The notes under the pieces: generated by a model
Told to the model about the DNA's origin: nothing
Seen by the model: the letters and a program-made list of their open reading frames with translations, nothing else
Databases searched by the model: none
Shown: positions 8,287 to 17,282 of the stretch, in pieces
Layout of the letters: the number at the start of each line of letters is the position of its first letter
Position numbering within the stretch: the stretch's first letter is position 1
Translations under genes and position numbers: made by a program
DNA from: Gemmatimonadota bacterium
Lineage (GTDB): Bacteria; Gemmatimonadota; Gemmatimonadetes; Palauibacterales; Palauibacteraceae
NCBI GenBank assembly: GCA_022826685.1
Contig: JAJDUL010000049.1
Span: 62,001 to 126,000, forward strand
Length of the DNA stretch: 64,000 nucleotides
Direction of reading: 5' to 3'

Positions 8287-9618
8287 TCAGGCGATGCCGC
8301 CGAAGACTTCGGCTGCCATGGCGAGCCCGTCGCACAGCACGTCGACCTCCCGCGGCGAATTGTAGAAGTAGAAGCTCGCCCGGGCCGTACTGCTGATCCC
8401 GTAGTGGTCCATCAGCGGCTGGTTGCAATGGTGCCCCGCCCGGATCGCGATTCCTCGCTGATCGAGGATCGTGGAGAGGTCGTGCGGATGTATGTCGCCG
8501 TAGGTGAAGGAGAAGACCGCGGTCCGCCCTTCGCGCGGGCCGTACAGGTGGAGCCCTTCGATCTCGTCGAGCCGCTCGAAAACGGCGCGCTTCAGGGTGT
8601 CTTCGTGCGACGCGATCGCCTCCGACCCGAGGTCCGCGAGGAAGCGGGCGGCTTCGCCGAAGCCCACGACGCCCGAGATGTTGGGCGTTCCGGCCTCGAA
8701 CTTGTGGGGAACCTTCGCCCAGGAGGATCGCTCGAGCTTCACGTCCGAGATCATCTCGCCCCCGCCCTGATACGGGGGCATCTCCTCCAACAGTTCTCTC
8801 CTGGCCCACAACGCTCCGACGCCGGTCGGGCCACACATCTTGTGGCTGCTGAACGCGTAGAAGTCGCACCCGATCTTCGCCACATCGGTCAGCATGTGGG
8901 GCGCGGCCTGCGCTCCGTCGATGAGCGTCAGCGCGCCGGCGGCGTGAGCGCGGTCCACGATCTCACGGACCGGATTGACGGTCCCGAGGCTGTTGGAGAC
9001 GTGCGTACAGGCGACCAGCCGGGGACGCCCCTCGAGGAGCCGGTCGTAGTCGTCCAGATCGAGCGTGCCCTCGGGCGTGACGTCGACGAAACGGAGCTTG
9101 CACCCCGTCCGGCCAGCGAGCAGTTGCCACGGCACGAGGTTCGAGTGGTGCTCCATCTTCGTGAGCACGATCTCATCGCCCGCGCCGATGGACGCGTCCC
9201 CCCAACTCGACGCGACGAGGTTCACCGCCTCCGTCGTGCCGCGCGTGAAGACGATCTCCGCCGGGTCTCTCGTCCCCGCATGCGCTGCCACGGAACGACG
9301 CGCGCCCTCGTAGGCCTCCGTCGCCTCCGCGCTGAGCTGATGCACGCCGCGGTGCACATTGGCGTGCTCCTCACGCAGATAGCGCTCGACCCGCCTCAGC
9401 ACGCGGAGCGGCTGCTGTGAACTCGCCGCGTTGTCGAGGTAGGCCAGGGGGTGGCCGTGGACTTCCCTTGAGAGAATGGGGAACTGGGCCCGGATCGCCG
9501 CGAGATCCCAGCCGCCTTCCTCCGAAGCCTCACCCGCATCGCGGCTTCCCGCCGCCTCCCGGGGACGCTCGGACGCCAGGATGCCCGTTGCCTGCTTCGT
9601 ATCCGTCATCTCCGCCAT
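8287..9618 (-). CDS. sufS: Cysteine desulfurase SufS (selenocysteine lyase family)
   Basis: The protein has 443 residues and is a class V aminotransferase-fold PLP enzyme. The PLP lysine is K260 in SSHKMCGPTG and the persulfide-forming cysteine is C398 in RAGHHCNQ. The N-terminal 37 residues are a poorly conserved extension; an ATG at 9609 is an alternative start. SufS takes sulfur from cysteine for cluster assembly, and enzymes of this group also release selenium from selenocysteine. It lies between the Rieske gene and sufU in the operon. Confidence 0.95.
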   Translation of the reverse strand: MAEMTDTKQATGILASERPREAAGSRDAGEASEEGGWDLAAIRAQFPILSREVHGHPLAYLDNAASSQQPLRVLRRVERYLREEHANVHRGVHQLSAEATEAYEGARRSVAAHAGTRDPAEIVFTRGTTEAVNLVASSWGDASIGAGDEIVLTKMEHHSNLVPWQLLAGRTGCKLRFVDVTPEGTLDLDDYDRLLEGRPRLVACTHVSNSLGTVNPVREIVDRAHAAGALTLIDGAQAAPHMLTDVAKIGCDFYAFSSHKMCGPTGVGALWARRELLEEMPPYQGGGEMISDVKLERSSWAKVPHKFEAGTPNISGVVGFGEAARFLADLGSEAIASHEDTLKRAVFERLDEIEGLHLYGPREGRTAVFSFTYGDIHPHDLSTILDQRGIAIRAGHHCNQPLMDHYGISSTARASFYFYNSPREVDVLCDGLAMAAEVFGGIA

Positions 9619-9646
9619 CGGGCTCCGGTCCTCGGCTGGGTCCCGC

Positions 9647-9958
9647 TCAGGAGAGGTCGACCTGGATGTCGTCCCCGTCGATCCTCACGTCGAAGCGCCG
9701 GACCGGCATGACCGCCGGGAGCGCCCTCGGCGCGCCGGTCGCCAGATCGAAACGCGCCCCGTGGAGGAGGCAGGTGATCTCCCCTGCCTCGACCTCGCCG
9801 TCCGAGAGCGGGAACTCCTCGTGGGAGCAGCAGTCCTCGAGCGCGTACACCTCGCCTCCGCTGCGGATGAGAGCGATCGCCAGGTCCCCGGCCATCACCC
9901 CGCACGTTCCATTCTCCGGCACATCGTCGACCTTGGCGACCGTGACGAATCGGCTCAT
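9647..9958 (-). CDS. Rieske-type [2Fe-2S] ferredoxin of the suf operon
   Basis: This 103-residue single-domain protein carries the Rieske ligands as CSH (C44, H46) and CLLH (C63, H66). It has no membrane anchor, so it resembles the small ferredoxin subunits of dioxygenases rather than the cytochrome bc1 subunit. The ATG at 9958 overlaps the sufD stop (ATGA). Rieske genes occur inside suf operons of several phyla. A role as electron donor or as a cluster-bearing partner in assembly is inference. Confidence 0.9.
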   Translation of the reverse strand: MSRFVTVAKVDDVPENGTCGVMAGDLAIALIRSGGEVYALEDCCSHEEFPLSDGEVEAGEITCLLHGARFDLATGAPRALPAVMPVRRFDVRIDGDDIQVDLS

Positions 9959-11286
9959 AGCCCGATCTTCTCCTCGATCGCTTCGCGTACGCGCGCGCGC
10001 ACCCCTTCCATCGGAAGACGCCCCAGCACCTCATCGAAAAACCCGAACACGAGCAGGCGCTCGGCCTGGCGCCGGGTGAGGCCGCGGCTCATCAGATAGA
10101 AGAGTTGCCCGTCCTCCACCTGTCCGATCGTCGCCCCGTGCGAACAGCGCACATCGTCGGCCTCGATCTCGAGGTTGGGAAGCGCGGAGGCATGAGAGCC
10201 CTCGCTCAGCAGCAGGTTGCGGTTCGTCTGATAGGCGTCCGTGAGCTGGGCTCCCTTGTCGACCCGGATCAGCCCGCGGAAGACGCTCGACCCGGCATCC
10301 GTCAGCGCTCCCTTGAAGAGCAGATCGCTGTGCGCGTGCGGCGCCGCGTGATGCTGCAGCGTGTGATGGTCGAAGTGCTGGTCGGAGTCGCCGAACCAGA
10401 GTGCGAGCATCTCGCTGTCGCTCCCGGGCCCGTCGAGACGGCTTGTGACGTCCGCCCGCGAAAGGTCGCCCCCGAGCGCGACGTTGAAGGTCACGACGCG
10501 TGCGTCGCGGCCCGCGGTGACGTGCTGCGTCGAGAAGCGCTTCACGCCGCGGCCGAAGCGCTGGAGCGCGACGTACTCGATCCCCGCGTCCCCCTCCCCC
10601 GTGATCGTCGCCCCGTGAAGCGAGACCGTCTCGGCATCGAGGTCGTCGGAGAGGAACTCGTCGATGACCGCGGCCCGCGCGCCGGACTCCGCGTACACGA
10701 ACGAATGTGCGGAGGAGAGCGTCCCCGCCCGCTCGACGATGTGGAACGCGTGGATCGGCGCCGGCATCTCCACGCCGCGCGGAACGTAGAGGAAGTAGCC
10801 TCCGCCCAGGAGAGCGAGGTGCAGCGCCCAGAGCTTCTCCTCCGCGGGGCCCGGCTGCGCCTCGAGCAGCGCCCGCCTCAGCACCTCCGGATGCCGATCC
10901 GCCGCGTCCCGGATCGAAGACAGGACCACGCCGCTCCGCGCCACTTCGGGTTCGAGTTCGAGGTGCGCGACCCGGCCCTCCCGCAGCACGACGACGCCCG
11001 CGCGCTCCCCGGAGCGTCCAAGCACCTCGCGGACATCCGCCGACAGCGCTTCCGCCGTCGCGGGCGTCGGGACCACCGGAGTGAGCGCCTCGAAACCGAC
11101 CTTCCCGAGGTCAGTGTACCGCCATTCCTCCGACTTCTTCGTCGGCCAGGGAAGGGCGGTGAACCGCTCCCATGCGGCGGCCCGTGCCCCCGCGAGCGCT
11201 TCCGGCTCCGTCAGCGCGCCGGCAAGCGTGTCGAAATCCGCCGCGGCCAGCGTCGACTCCGCCGGCCCGGCTGTCATCGTGCTCAT
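9955..11286 (-). CDS. sufD: SufD, Fe-S cluster assembly protein
   Basis: The protein has 443 residues. It has the SufD N-terminal helical region with the [14 protein letters not shown] signature around residues 47-60, the right-handed beta-helix core, and the C-terminal conserved region with [12 protein letters not shown] and FYLMSRGL. SufD partners SufB and SufC in the scaffold complex and is needed for iron entry. Its start overlaps the sufB stop by four bases and its stop overlaps the Rieske start, so the order is fixed by translational coupling. Confidence 0.95.
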   Translation of the reverse strand: MSTMTAGPAESTLAAADFDTLAGALTEPEALAGARAAAWERFTALPWPTKKSEEWRYTDLGKVGFEALTPVVPTPATAEALSADVREVLGRSGERAGVVVLREGRVAHLELEPEVARSGVVLSSIRDAADRHPEVLRRALLEAQPGPAEEKLWALHLALLGGGYFLYVPRGVEMPAPIHAFHIVERAGTLSSAHSFVYAESGARAAVIDEFLSDDLDAETVSLHGATITGEGDAGIEYVALQRFGRGVKRFSTQHVTAGRDARVVTFNVALGGDLSRADVTSRLDGPGSDSEMLALWFGDSDQHFDHHTLQHHAAPHAHSDLLFKGALTDAGSSVFRGLIRVDKGAQLTDAYQTNRNLLLSEGSHASALPNLEIEADDVRCSHGATIGQVEDGQLFYLMSRGLTRRQAERLLVFGFFDEVLGRLPMEGVRARVREAIEEKIGL

Positions 11287-12698
11287 CCGACCGATCCCTC
11301 CATCTCCAGCTCGATCAGCCGGTTCAGCTCGATCGCGTACTCGAGCGGCAACTCCTTGGCCACCGGCTCGATGAAGCCGCGCACGATCATCGCCATCGCC
11401 TCCGCCTCGTCGAGCCCGCGACTCATCAGATAGAAGAGCTGCTCGTCGCCGACCTTCGAGACCGTGGCCTCGTGTCCGATGGACGCCGTGTTCTCGTCGA
11501 TCTCGATGTAGGGATAGGTGTCCGTCCGCGACGTCTCGTCGAGCAGCAGGGCGTCACACTCGACGTTGGACTTCGCGCCCTCGGCGCCGTCGTACACCTT
11601 GCACAGTCCGCGGTACGAGGAGCGCCCGAGCCCCTTCGAGATCGACTTCGAGGTGATCTGGGATGTCGTGTTGGGGGCGGCGTGGATCACCTTGCCGCCC
11701 GTGTCCTGGTGCTGGCCGTCCCCCGCGTACGCGATGGAGAGGATCTCGCCGTGCGCCCGCTCTCCGACCAGATAGCACGACGGATATTTCATCGTGAGTT
11801 TCGAGCCCAGGTTCCCGTCGAGCCACTCCATCTTCGCCTCCTCGTGCACGAGCGCCCGCTGCGTGACGAGGTTGTACATGTTGTTCGACCAGTTCTGGAT
11901 CGTGGTGTACCGGAAGCGCGCGCCCTTCTTGACCACGATCTCGATGACGCCGGAGTGGAAGGAGTCCGTCGAGTAGACCGGCGCCGTACAGCCCTCGATG
12001 TAGTGGGCTTCGGCCCCCTCTTCGCAGATGATGAGGGTGCGCTCGAACTGGCCCATGCGCTCCGCGTTGACCCGGAAGTAGGCCTGGAGCGGGATCTCCA
12101 CCTTCACCCCCTTCGGGATGTAGACGAACGACCCGCCCGACCACACGGCCGAGTTGAGCGCCGCGAACTTGTTGTCGTGCGTGGGAACGACGGTCGAGAA
12201 GTACTGCCGGAACAGATCGGGGTGCCTGGCGAGCCCATCCTCGATCGACTCGAAGATCACACCCTGCTCCTCCCACTGCTCCTTCAGCGAGTGGTAGACC
12301 ATCTCGGACTCGTACTGGGCCCCGACCCCGGCGAGCGCCTTACGCTCCGCCTCCGGGATCCCGAGCTTCTCGAACGTGTCCTTGATCTCCTGCGGGACGT
12401 CGTCCCAGGACCGCTCCATCTGGTCCTGCGGCTTCAGGTAGAAGTAGATCTCGTCGAGCGTGTCCTCGAGCTTCGAGAGATCGCCCCCCCACTTCGGCAT
12501 CGGCTTGGAGTAGTAGACCTCGAGCGCCTTGAGTCGGAACTCGAGCATCCAGTCCGGCTCTTCCTTGTGGTGCGAGATCTGTCGGACGATGTCGCTGGAG
12601 AGACCGGGGACGGCCTTGAAGACCGGCTTGTCCTCCGTGACAAATCCGTACTTGTACTCGTCGAGTCCGAGTTCGGTGATCGTCTCGTTCCGGGGCAT
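11283..12698 (-). CDS. sufB: SufB, Fe-S cluster scaffold
   Basis: The protein has 471 residues, the usual length for SufB. Visible hallmarks are the [15 protein letters not shown] region, the [14 protein letters not shown]-like segment (here TVVPTHDNK), and the C-terminal [19 protein letters not shown]. SufB carries the cysteines that accept sulfur and build the nascent cluster in the SufBC2D complex. The ATG at 12698 lies 30 bases after the sufC stop. A long plus-strand open frame across sufC-sufB is only a GC-driven shadow. Confidence 0.97.
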   Translation of the reverse strand: MPRNETITELGLDEYKYGFVTEDKPVFKAVPGLSSDIVRQISHHKEEPDWMLEFRLKALEVYYSKPMPKWGGDLSKLEDTLDEIYFYLKPQDQMERSWDDVPQEIKDTFEKLGIPEAERKALAGVGAQYESEMVYHSLKEQWEEQGVIFESIEDGLARHPDLFRQYFSTVVPTHDNKFAALNSAVWSGGSFVYIPKGVKVEIPLQAYFRVNAERMGQFERTLIICEEGAEAHYIEGCTAPVYSTDSFHSGVIEIVVKKGARFRYTTIQNWSNNMYNLVTQRALVHEEAKMEWLDGNLGSKLTMKYPSCYLVGERAHGEILSIAYAGDGQHQDTGGKVIHAAPNTTSQITSKSISKGLGRSSYRGLCKVYDGAEGAKSNVECDALLLDETSRTDTYPYIEIDENTASIGHEATVSKVGDEQLFYLMSRGLDEAEAMAMIVRGFIEPVAKELPLEYAIELNRLIELEMEGSVG

Positions 12699-12728
12699 GT
12701 CTGTTCCTTCCTTTACGGCTTTACGACG

Positions 12729-13502
12729 TCAGACCGCCGCCACCGCCCGGTGGAGCCAGTCGTAACCCTCCGCCTCCAGCTTGTCGGCGAGCGAGGCGCC
12801 GCCGCTCTCCGCGATTCGGCCCGCCATCATCACGTGTACTCGATCCGGCCGGATATAGTTCAGGATCCTCTTGTAGTGCGTGATCAGCAGGACCCCGAGC
12901 GCCTCGTCGGCTTCGGAGAGGCGGTTCACGCCGCTGGCCACGACCTTGAGCGCATCGATGTCGAGTCCGCTGTCCGTCTCGTCCAGGACCCCGAGCGCCG
13001 GCCGAAGCACGGCCATCTGCAGGATCTCGTTTCGCTTCTTCTCACCGCCGGAGAAGCCGTCGTTGACGTACCGGGCCGCGAAGCCCGGATCCATCCTCAG
13101 CATCTCCATCTTCTCCGTGAGCGTGCGCTGGAACCCGAACACATCCATCTCCTCGCCCTCGCCCAGCCGCGAGTTCACGGCCGTCCGCAGAAAATTGGCG
13201 ATCGAGACCCCCGGGATCTCCGCGGGATACTGGAAGGCGAGAAAGATCCCCGCGCGGCTCCGCTCATCGGGCTCCAGCTCGAGGACGTCCTCTCCCTCGA
13301 ACAGGATCTCGCCGGCCGTCACCTCGTAGGCGGGGTGGCCGGCGATGACCTTGGCGAGCGTGCTCTTGCCGGAGCCGTTGGGGCCCATCAGGGCATGCAC
13401 CTCGCCGCGCTGGACGTCCAGATCGACGCCGCGCAGGATCTCCCCGTCCTCACCGTCGACCTTCGCCCGGAGTCCGCGTATCGACAGAAGCGGTTCTGAC
13501 AT
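12729..13502 (-). CDS. sufC: SufC, ATPase of the SUF complex
   Basis: The protein has 257 residues and is an ABC-type ATPase: Walker A at 40-48 (GPNGSGKST), Q-loop near 91, ABC signature SGGEKKR at 151-157, and Walker B leading into [11 protein letters not shown], the usual SufC form. ATP hydrolysis drives the SufB/SufD rearrangement. The ATG at 13502 has AGAGGA about seven bases upstream. It is the first gene of the directon, about 95 bases downstream of the inferred transcription start. No SufR or IscR-type regulator gene is adjacent. Confidence 0.96.
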   Translation of the reverse strand: MSEPLLSIRGLRAKVDGEDGEILRGVDLDVQRGEVHALMGPNGSGKSTLAKVIAGHPAYEVTAGEILFEGEDVLELEPDERSRAGIFLAFQYPAEIPGVSIANFLRTAVNSRLGEGEEMDVFGFQRTLTEKMEMLRMDPGFAARYVNDGFSGGEKKRNEILQMAVLRPALGVLDETDSGLDIDALKVVASGVNRLSEADEALGVLLITHYKRILNYIRPDRVHVMMAGRIAESGGASLADKLEAEGYDWLHRAVAAV

Positions 13503-13581
13503 TCGTGTCCTCTTGCGTTGCAAAAGGCCGGTCACCCAGGGGCGCCGGCCTGGAAACACAGCAATCAATTCGAGATGAACC

Positions 13582-13594
13582 GATAACGATTATC
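13582..13594. promoter_or_regulatory. Palindromic operator candidate at the suf transcription start
   Basis: GATAACGATTATC is a near-perfect 6-1-6 palindrome resembling part of a classical Fur box. It begins about two bases after the predicted start of suf transcription (near 13596), a position where a bound protein would block the promoter. The regulator is not identified. Confidence 0.45.
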
Positions 13595-13602
13595 GACGAG
13601 AC

Positions 13603-13631
13603 AAGGTACGCGGCACACGGCCCCTTATCAA
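13603..13631 (-). promoter_or_regulatory. Candidate suf operon promoter
   Basis: On the minus strand TTGATA (13631-13626) and TACCTT (13608-13603) are 17 bases apart, about 100 bases upstream of sufC. The -35 matches the consensus at five of six bases; the -10 keeps the essential TA and final T. It is bracketed by the two palindromes at 13582-13594 and 13637-13655. Confidence 0.45.
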
Positions 13632-13636
13632 CCCTC

Positions 13637-13655
13637 GTTGAGACCCGTTCTCAAC
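13637..13655. promoter_or_regulatory. Perfect inverted repeat upstream of the suf promoter
   Basis: GTTGAGACCCGTTCTCAAC consists of 7-bp perfect arms with a 5-base spacer. On the other strand it reads with TTGAGAA and TCTCAA half-sites, similar to the Fur-type TGAGAA-x-TTCTCA pattern. It lies directly upstream of the suf -35, where activators bind, and also about 80 bases upstream of the divergent MDR gene, so it could serve either. Confidence 0.5.
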
Positions 13656-13737
13656 CGTTACATGTCGTCTCTCCGCCCCATTTCGAAGAGGTCGGCGGCT
13701 CCTGCACGGGCCGCGGCGCGACCGTAGGTTGGCGGCC

Positions 13738-14772
13738 ATGAAAGCAGCCTACTTCGAACGACACGGAGGGCCCGACGTCATCCGCGTCGGCGACCTGCCC
13801 GAGCCGACGGCGGGTCCCGGCGAGGCGGTGATCCGCGTGCGCGCGGCGGGCCTCAACCACCTCGACCTCTGGACGCGGCGCGGCCTGCCCGGGCTCACGC
13901 TGAAGATGCCGCACATCGGAGGCTCGGACGTGGCGGGCGAGATCACGGCGACGGGGGATGGGGTGGAGGGCTGGACCGCCGGAGACCGGGTTGCGGTAAA
14001 CCCGGGCCTCTGGTGCGTCGACGACGGCTGCGAGTGGTGCGCCCGCGACGAGCACCCCCTCTGTACCACCTACCGCATCCTCGGCGAGCACGTACCCGGC
14101 GGTTTCGCGGAACAGGTCGCGGTCCCGGTGCGCAATCTGGTTCGGCTCCCCGACGGTTTCCCGTTCGCGACCGCGGCCGTCGCCCCGCTCGTATACCAGA
14201 CGGCATGGCGCGGACTTCTTTCGCGGGGGCGGCTGGCGCCGGGAGAGACGGTCCTCGTCACCGGGGCGTCCGGCGGCGTCTCCACCGCCGCGATCCAGAT
14301 CGCGAAGCACCACGGGGCGCGCGTGTTCGCGGTCACGAGTGGGCCCGCGAACACGCGGCGCGTGGAGGCGCTGGGCGCGGACCTCGTCATCGATCGTCTC
14401 GAGGAGGATTTCTCGCGGCGCGTCTGGGCGGAGACGAAGAAGCGCGGCGTCGATCTCGTCCTCGACAGCGTGGGCGCGGCGACGTGGGAGGGCTGCGTTC
14501 GCACGCTGGCGCGTGCGGGCAGGATGGTCGTGTACGGTGCGACGACCGGGCCGCAGGGCTCACTCAACATCGCGCGTCTGTTCTGGAGTCAGACATCGAT
14601 CATGGGGACCACGATGGCCACGCGTGCCGAGTTCGAGGCGGTGATGGCCCTCGTGCTGGACGGCACTCTTACCCCCATCGTCGACGACGTGTGGCCGCTG
14701 GACCGGGCGCGCGAGGCCCACGAGCGGCTGGAGGCGGGCGGGGTCTTCGGGAAGCTCGTCCTCGAGCCGTGA
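13738..14772 (+). CDS. Zinc-type MDR oxidoreductase (quinone oxidoreductase/alcohol dehydrogenase-like)
   Basis: The protein has 344 residues and the medium-chain dehydrogenase layout: a GroES-like N-terminal domain with GGSDVAGEI, a structural-zinc lobe with cysteines spaced as CVDDGCEWCARDEHPLC, and a Rossmann domain with VTGASGGVSTAAIQ binding NADPH. The substrate is not determined by sequence; quinones, enals or alcohols are all possible. The ATG at 13738 is used; an in-frame TTG nine bases upstream is less likely. It is divergent from the suf operon, and its stop is four bases before glpD. Confidence 0.85.
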   Translation: MKAAYFERHGGPDVIRVGDLPEPTAGPGEAVIRVRAAGLNHLDLWTRRGLPGLTLKMPHIGGSDVAGEITATGDGVEGWTAGDRVAVNPGLWCVDDGCEWCARDEHPLCTTYRILGEHVPGGFAEQVAVPVRNLVRLPDGFPFATAAVAPLVYQTAWRGLLSRGRLAPGETVLVTGASGGVSTAAIQIAKHHGARVFAVTSGPANTRRVEALGADLVIDRLEEDFSRRVWAETKKRGVDLVLDSVGAATWEGCVRTLARAGRMVVYGATTGPQGSLNIARLFWSQTSIMGTTMATRAEFEAVMALVLDGTLTPIVDDVWPLDRAREAHERLEAGGVFGKLVLEP

Positions 14773-14776
14773 CCTC

Positions 14777-16495
14777 GTGACGGCTCCGGGGCGCGCCGAG
14801 CGGTTCCGGAACCTCGCGGAGACCGCCTTCGACATCCTCGTTATCGGCGGCGGCATTTCCGGCGCCGCCGTCGCGCGTGACGCGGCCCGCCGCGGTTTTC
14901 GCACCGCTCTCGTCGAAGCCGCGGATTTCGCGTCGGGCACGAGCAGCCGTTCTTCCCGCCTCGTCCACGGCGGCCTGCGCTACCTGGAGCACTTCGAGTT
15001 CGACCTCGTGTTCGAGGCGAGCCAGGAACGGCGGACTCTGCTCCGCATCGCGACCCACCTCGTCCGGCCGCTGGAGTTCCACTTTCCGATTTTCCGGGAC
15101 GGTCGCATCGGCCGGAGAAAGCTGGACGCGGGGATGTGGCTCTACGACGCGCTATCGCTGTTCCGCAACATCGAACGCCATCAGATGCTCGACGCCGAGG
15201 CCATGCTCGACCGTGAACCGGGACTGCGCGCCGAGGGGCTTCTCGGCGGCGCGCGCTATTTCGATGCCCAGGTCGACGATGCGCGGCTCGTCGTCACGAC
15301 CATCGTGGCGGCCCTCGAGGCCGGTGCGACCGTGGTCAACCGGGCCGAAGTCGTCCGCATCGACGCTTCGGACTGGCCGGGCCACCGGGCGCGGGTGAGA
15401 GATGCGGAGAGCGGACGGGAAGTGGAGGTCGACGCCCTCGCGATCGTGAACGCGACCGGCGCGTGGGCCGAACAGATGCTCGACCGCGTCACCGCGGACG
15501 CACGGGGGTCCGGCCCGGGGGAGGGCGCGGCGGCCGCCGTGCGTATCCGTCCCTCGCGCGGGACGCACATCCACGTCGCGCGCGAACGAGTGGGGCACTC
15601 CGGTGCCCTGATCTTCGAGGCGCCCCAGGACGGCCGCGTGATGTTCATCCTCCCGTGGCGGGAGGACCTCACCCTCATCGGCACCACGGACGAGTTCTTC
15701 GACGGCCGCCCGCACGAGGTCGCGGCCACCCCGGGCGACATCGCCTACCTGCTCGACGCCACCCGTCGCCTGCTCCCGGCATCGAAGCTGGGCCCGGAGG
15801 ATGTGATCAGCGCCTGGGCCGGCCTGCGGCCGCTCGTCGCGCCGCCCGCGGACGGCGACCAGGAGGGCGCCGTGTCGAGGGAGTTCGAGGTCCACCAGCA
15901 TCCCCCGGGCGTCTTCACCCTGAGCGGAGGAAAACTGACCTCTCACCGGCACATGGCCGAGGCGACGCTGGACCGCGTGCAGGCGTTCCTTGCGCCGGCC
16001 GGCGTGAAGGCGATTCGGAAGGTGGACACGGACAAGGTTCCGCTCCCCGGCGCGCGATTCCGGGATCTGGAGGCGCTGCGCAGCCGGATCCGGGCACGTG
16101 CCCGCTCGCAGGGATTCGAGCGCGCTTCCGCCGACCGCCTCACACGCGCGTACGGGACGAGAGCGAACCGGGTTCTCGACCTCGTCGATCGTAATCCGCG
16201 GCTCGGCGAGAGGGTCGTCGCCGGGAGGCCGCACCTTCTGGCCGAAGCGGTGTATTCAGTGCGGAGCGAGATGGCCCTGCACGTCGAGGACATTCTCTTT
16301 CGGCGGATGCGGGTCGGCCTCGAGACGCGCTCCGGGACGCCGGAGGCGGCGCGCCGCGTCGCCGAAGTCGTGGCCCCGGAGCTGGACTGGACAGCCGAAC
16401 GACGGACGGAGGAAGTGAAACGGGCGCTGGCCTTCAGGGCGGTGGACGACGGCGCGATCCGCGAGCTCGCGGCCCGCGCAAAGGCGGGTCGCTGA
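14777..16495 (+). CDS. glpD: FAD-dependent glycerol-3-phosphate dehydrogenase
   Basis: The protein has 572 residues. It opens with the FAD dinucleotide-binding motif ILVIGGGISGAAVARDAARR (about 19-38), followed by the family signature SSRLVHGGLRYLEHFEF, a DAO domain, and the C-terminal helical GlpD domain. GlpD oxidises glycerol-3-phosphate to dihydroxyacetone phosphate at the membrane and passes electrons to quinone. The start is GTG at 14777, just after the MDR stop. No glpF or glpK is adjacent, so it may serve phospholipid-derived glycerol-3-phosphate. Confidence 0.92.
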   Translation: MTAPGRAERFRNLAETAFDILVIGGGISGAAVARDAARRGFRTALVEAADFASGTSSRSSRLVHGGLRYLEHFEFDLVFEASQERRTLLRIATHLVRPLEFHFPIFRDGRIGRRKLDAGMWLYDALSLFRNIERHQMLDAEAMLDREPGLRAEGLLGGARYFDAQVDDARLVVTTIVAALEAGATVVNRAEVVRIDASDWPGHRARVRDAESGREVEVDALAIVNATGAWAEQMLDRVTADARGSGPGEGAAAAVRIRPSRGTHIHVARERVGHSGALIFEAPQDGRVMFILPWREDLTLIGTTDEFFDGRPHEVAATPGDIAYLLDATRRLLPASKLGPEDVISAWAGLRPLVAPPADGDQEGAVSREFEVHQHPPGVFTLSGGKLTSHRHMAEATLDRVQAFLAPAGVKAIRKVDTDKVPLPGARFRDLEALRSRIRARARSQGFERASADRLTRAYGTRANRVLDLVDRNPRLGERVVAGRPHLLAEAVYSVRSEMALHVEDILFRRMRVGLETRSGTPEAARRVAEVVAPELDWTAERRTEEVKRALAFRAVDDGAIRELAARAKAGR

Positions 16496-17265
16496 ACGGG
16501 CGGCCATGCCGATGGGGCCACGTTCTTGCCGCCCTTGCGTGGCTCGCGGCGGCGTGCGCTCCGGCCGACGACACGTCCGATTCGTCCGGCGTCCCGCCCG
16601 ATTCCACGCCGGCCGCCGACGCTGCGGCGGTCCCTCCGCTCCCGGGCGAGGGACCGACCCGGGAATATCGGATCCTCCTCGTCAACCCGCTCGACGTCGA
16701 CGCGCACGTCTCCGCCGCGGCGGGGGCGGGAAGCGTCGTGCTCGATACCGTGCCGCGCCGGGATTCGGTCCGGGTGAACGTCCGGGTGCGCGCCGATCTC
16801 GTCCGCCTCGAGGCTCGGGATGCGGAGGGCGTACTCCTGGCGGCGACCGACCTCGCGCTGGCCGGGGACACACTCAATCGCTGGGCCATCGACGCTGACG
16901 CTCCCATCCGGCGTGTCACCTTCGGGCCCGAGAGTTCGTTAAACGGCAGGAAGGCCTTATACTATGGGAGCGATCTGTGTCCGGATCCGGCGTTGGGTGC
17001 GGCGTTAGGTGCAGGGACGATGGAGGAGGGGGGACGCCATGAAGAAGCTGAGGATCGCGCTGGCGCTCGTCGCGAGTATCGCGATGATCGTCGTCGGGCA
17101 GCGTCAGGTCGGCCAGAAGGATGTGCGGACGCAGAAGGCCGACGTCCAGGGGTTCGATTCCGAGAACGAGGCCTTGTTCATCTAGCTCGACGGCCGGCGG
17201 CCTCGCCGGCCCTTACGTTTCGAGTACCGTCGGGCACTCTCGGGTCGGACGGTGACGGAGCATGA
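16492..17265 (+). CDS. Putative lipoprotein with non-canonical CTG start; 3' end uncertain
   Basis: The frame encodes a short basic n-region, a hydrophobic stretch and a lipobox (LAAAC at about residue 22), then an Asp/Pro/Ala-rich linker and a compact domain to about 16930. No ATG, GTG or TTG lies in frame upstream of the lipobox. The only fitting start is CTG at 16492, which overlaps the glpD stop (CTGA) and has AAAGG eight bases upstream. The open frame runs to 17265, but after about 16930 the composition looks non-coding and the 48-residue gene at 17039 overlaps it. The true end may be earlier, for example through a shift to the TAA at 16940. Function is unknown. Confidence 0.45.
   Translation: MNGRPCRWGHVLAALAWLAAACAPADDTSDSSGVPPDSTPAADAAAVPPLPGEGPTREYRILLVNPLDVDAHVSAAAGAGSVVLDTVPRRDSVRVNVRVRADLVRLEARDAEGVLLAATDLALAGDTLNRWAIDADAPIRRVTFGPESSLNGRKALYYGSDLCPDPALGAALGAGTMEEGGRHEEAEDRAGARREYRDDRRRAASGRPEGCADAEGRRPGVRFRERGLVHLARRPAASPALTFRVPSGTLGSDGDGA
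16935..16963 (+). promoter_or_regulatory. Candidate promoter for the 48-residue peptide gene
   Basis: TTCGTT (16935-16940) and TATACT (16958-16963) are exactly 17 bases apart. The -10 is close to consensus, in sharp contrast to the GC-rich surroundings. Transcription would begin near 16970, about 70 bases before the small gene at 17039. Confidence 0.4.
17039..17185 (+). CDS. Small 48-residue exported or membrane peptide
   Basis: MKKLRIALALVASIAMIVVG begins a signal-like or transmembrane helix of about 20 residues, followed by a polar 28-residue tail rich in Gln, Asp and Glu. A strong GGAGGAGG lies upstream of the ATG, third codon positions are almost all G or C, and a consensus-like -10 lies about 75 bases upstream, so translation is well supported despite its size. 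It resembles no family I know. It could be a small membrane protein, a secreted peptide or a processed precursor. Confidence 0.6.
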   Translation: MKKLRIALALVASIAMIVVGQRQVGQKDVRTQKADVQGFDSENEALFI

Positions 17266-17282
17266 CAGGTCCAGGACACCGC

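Noticed and set aside
11172-13499. 775-codon plus-strand open frame across sufB and sufC
   Set aside because: It is antisense to clearly identified suf genes, has no recognisable domain, and reflects GC bias at the third codon position.
13582-13655. Palindromes as regulators only of the divergent MDR gene
   Set aside because: The positions fit the minus-strand suf promoter closely (-35 and start site), whereas no good plus-strand promoter is seen; dual control remains possible.
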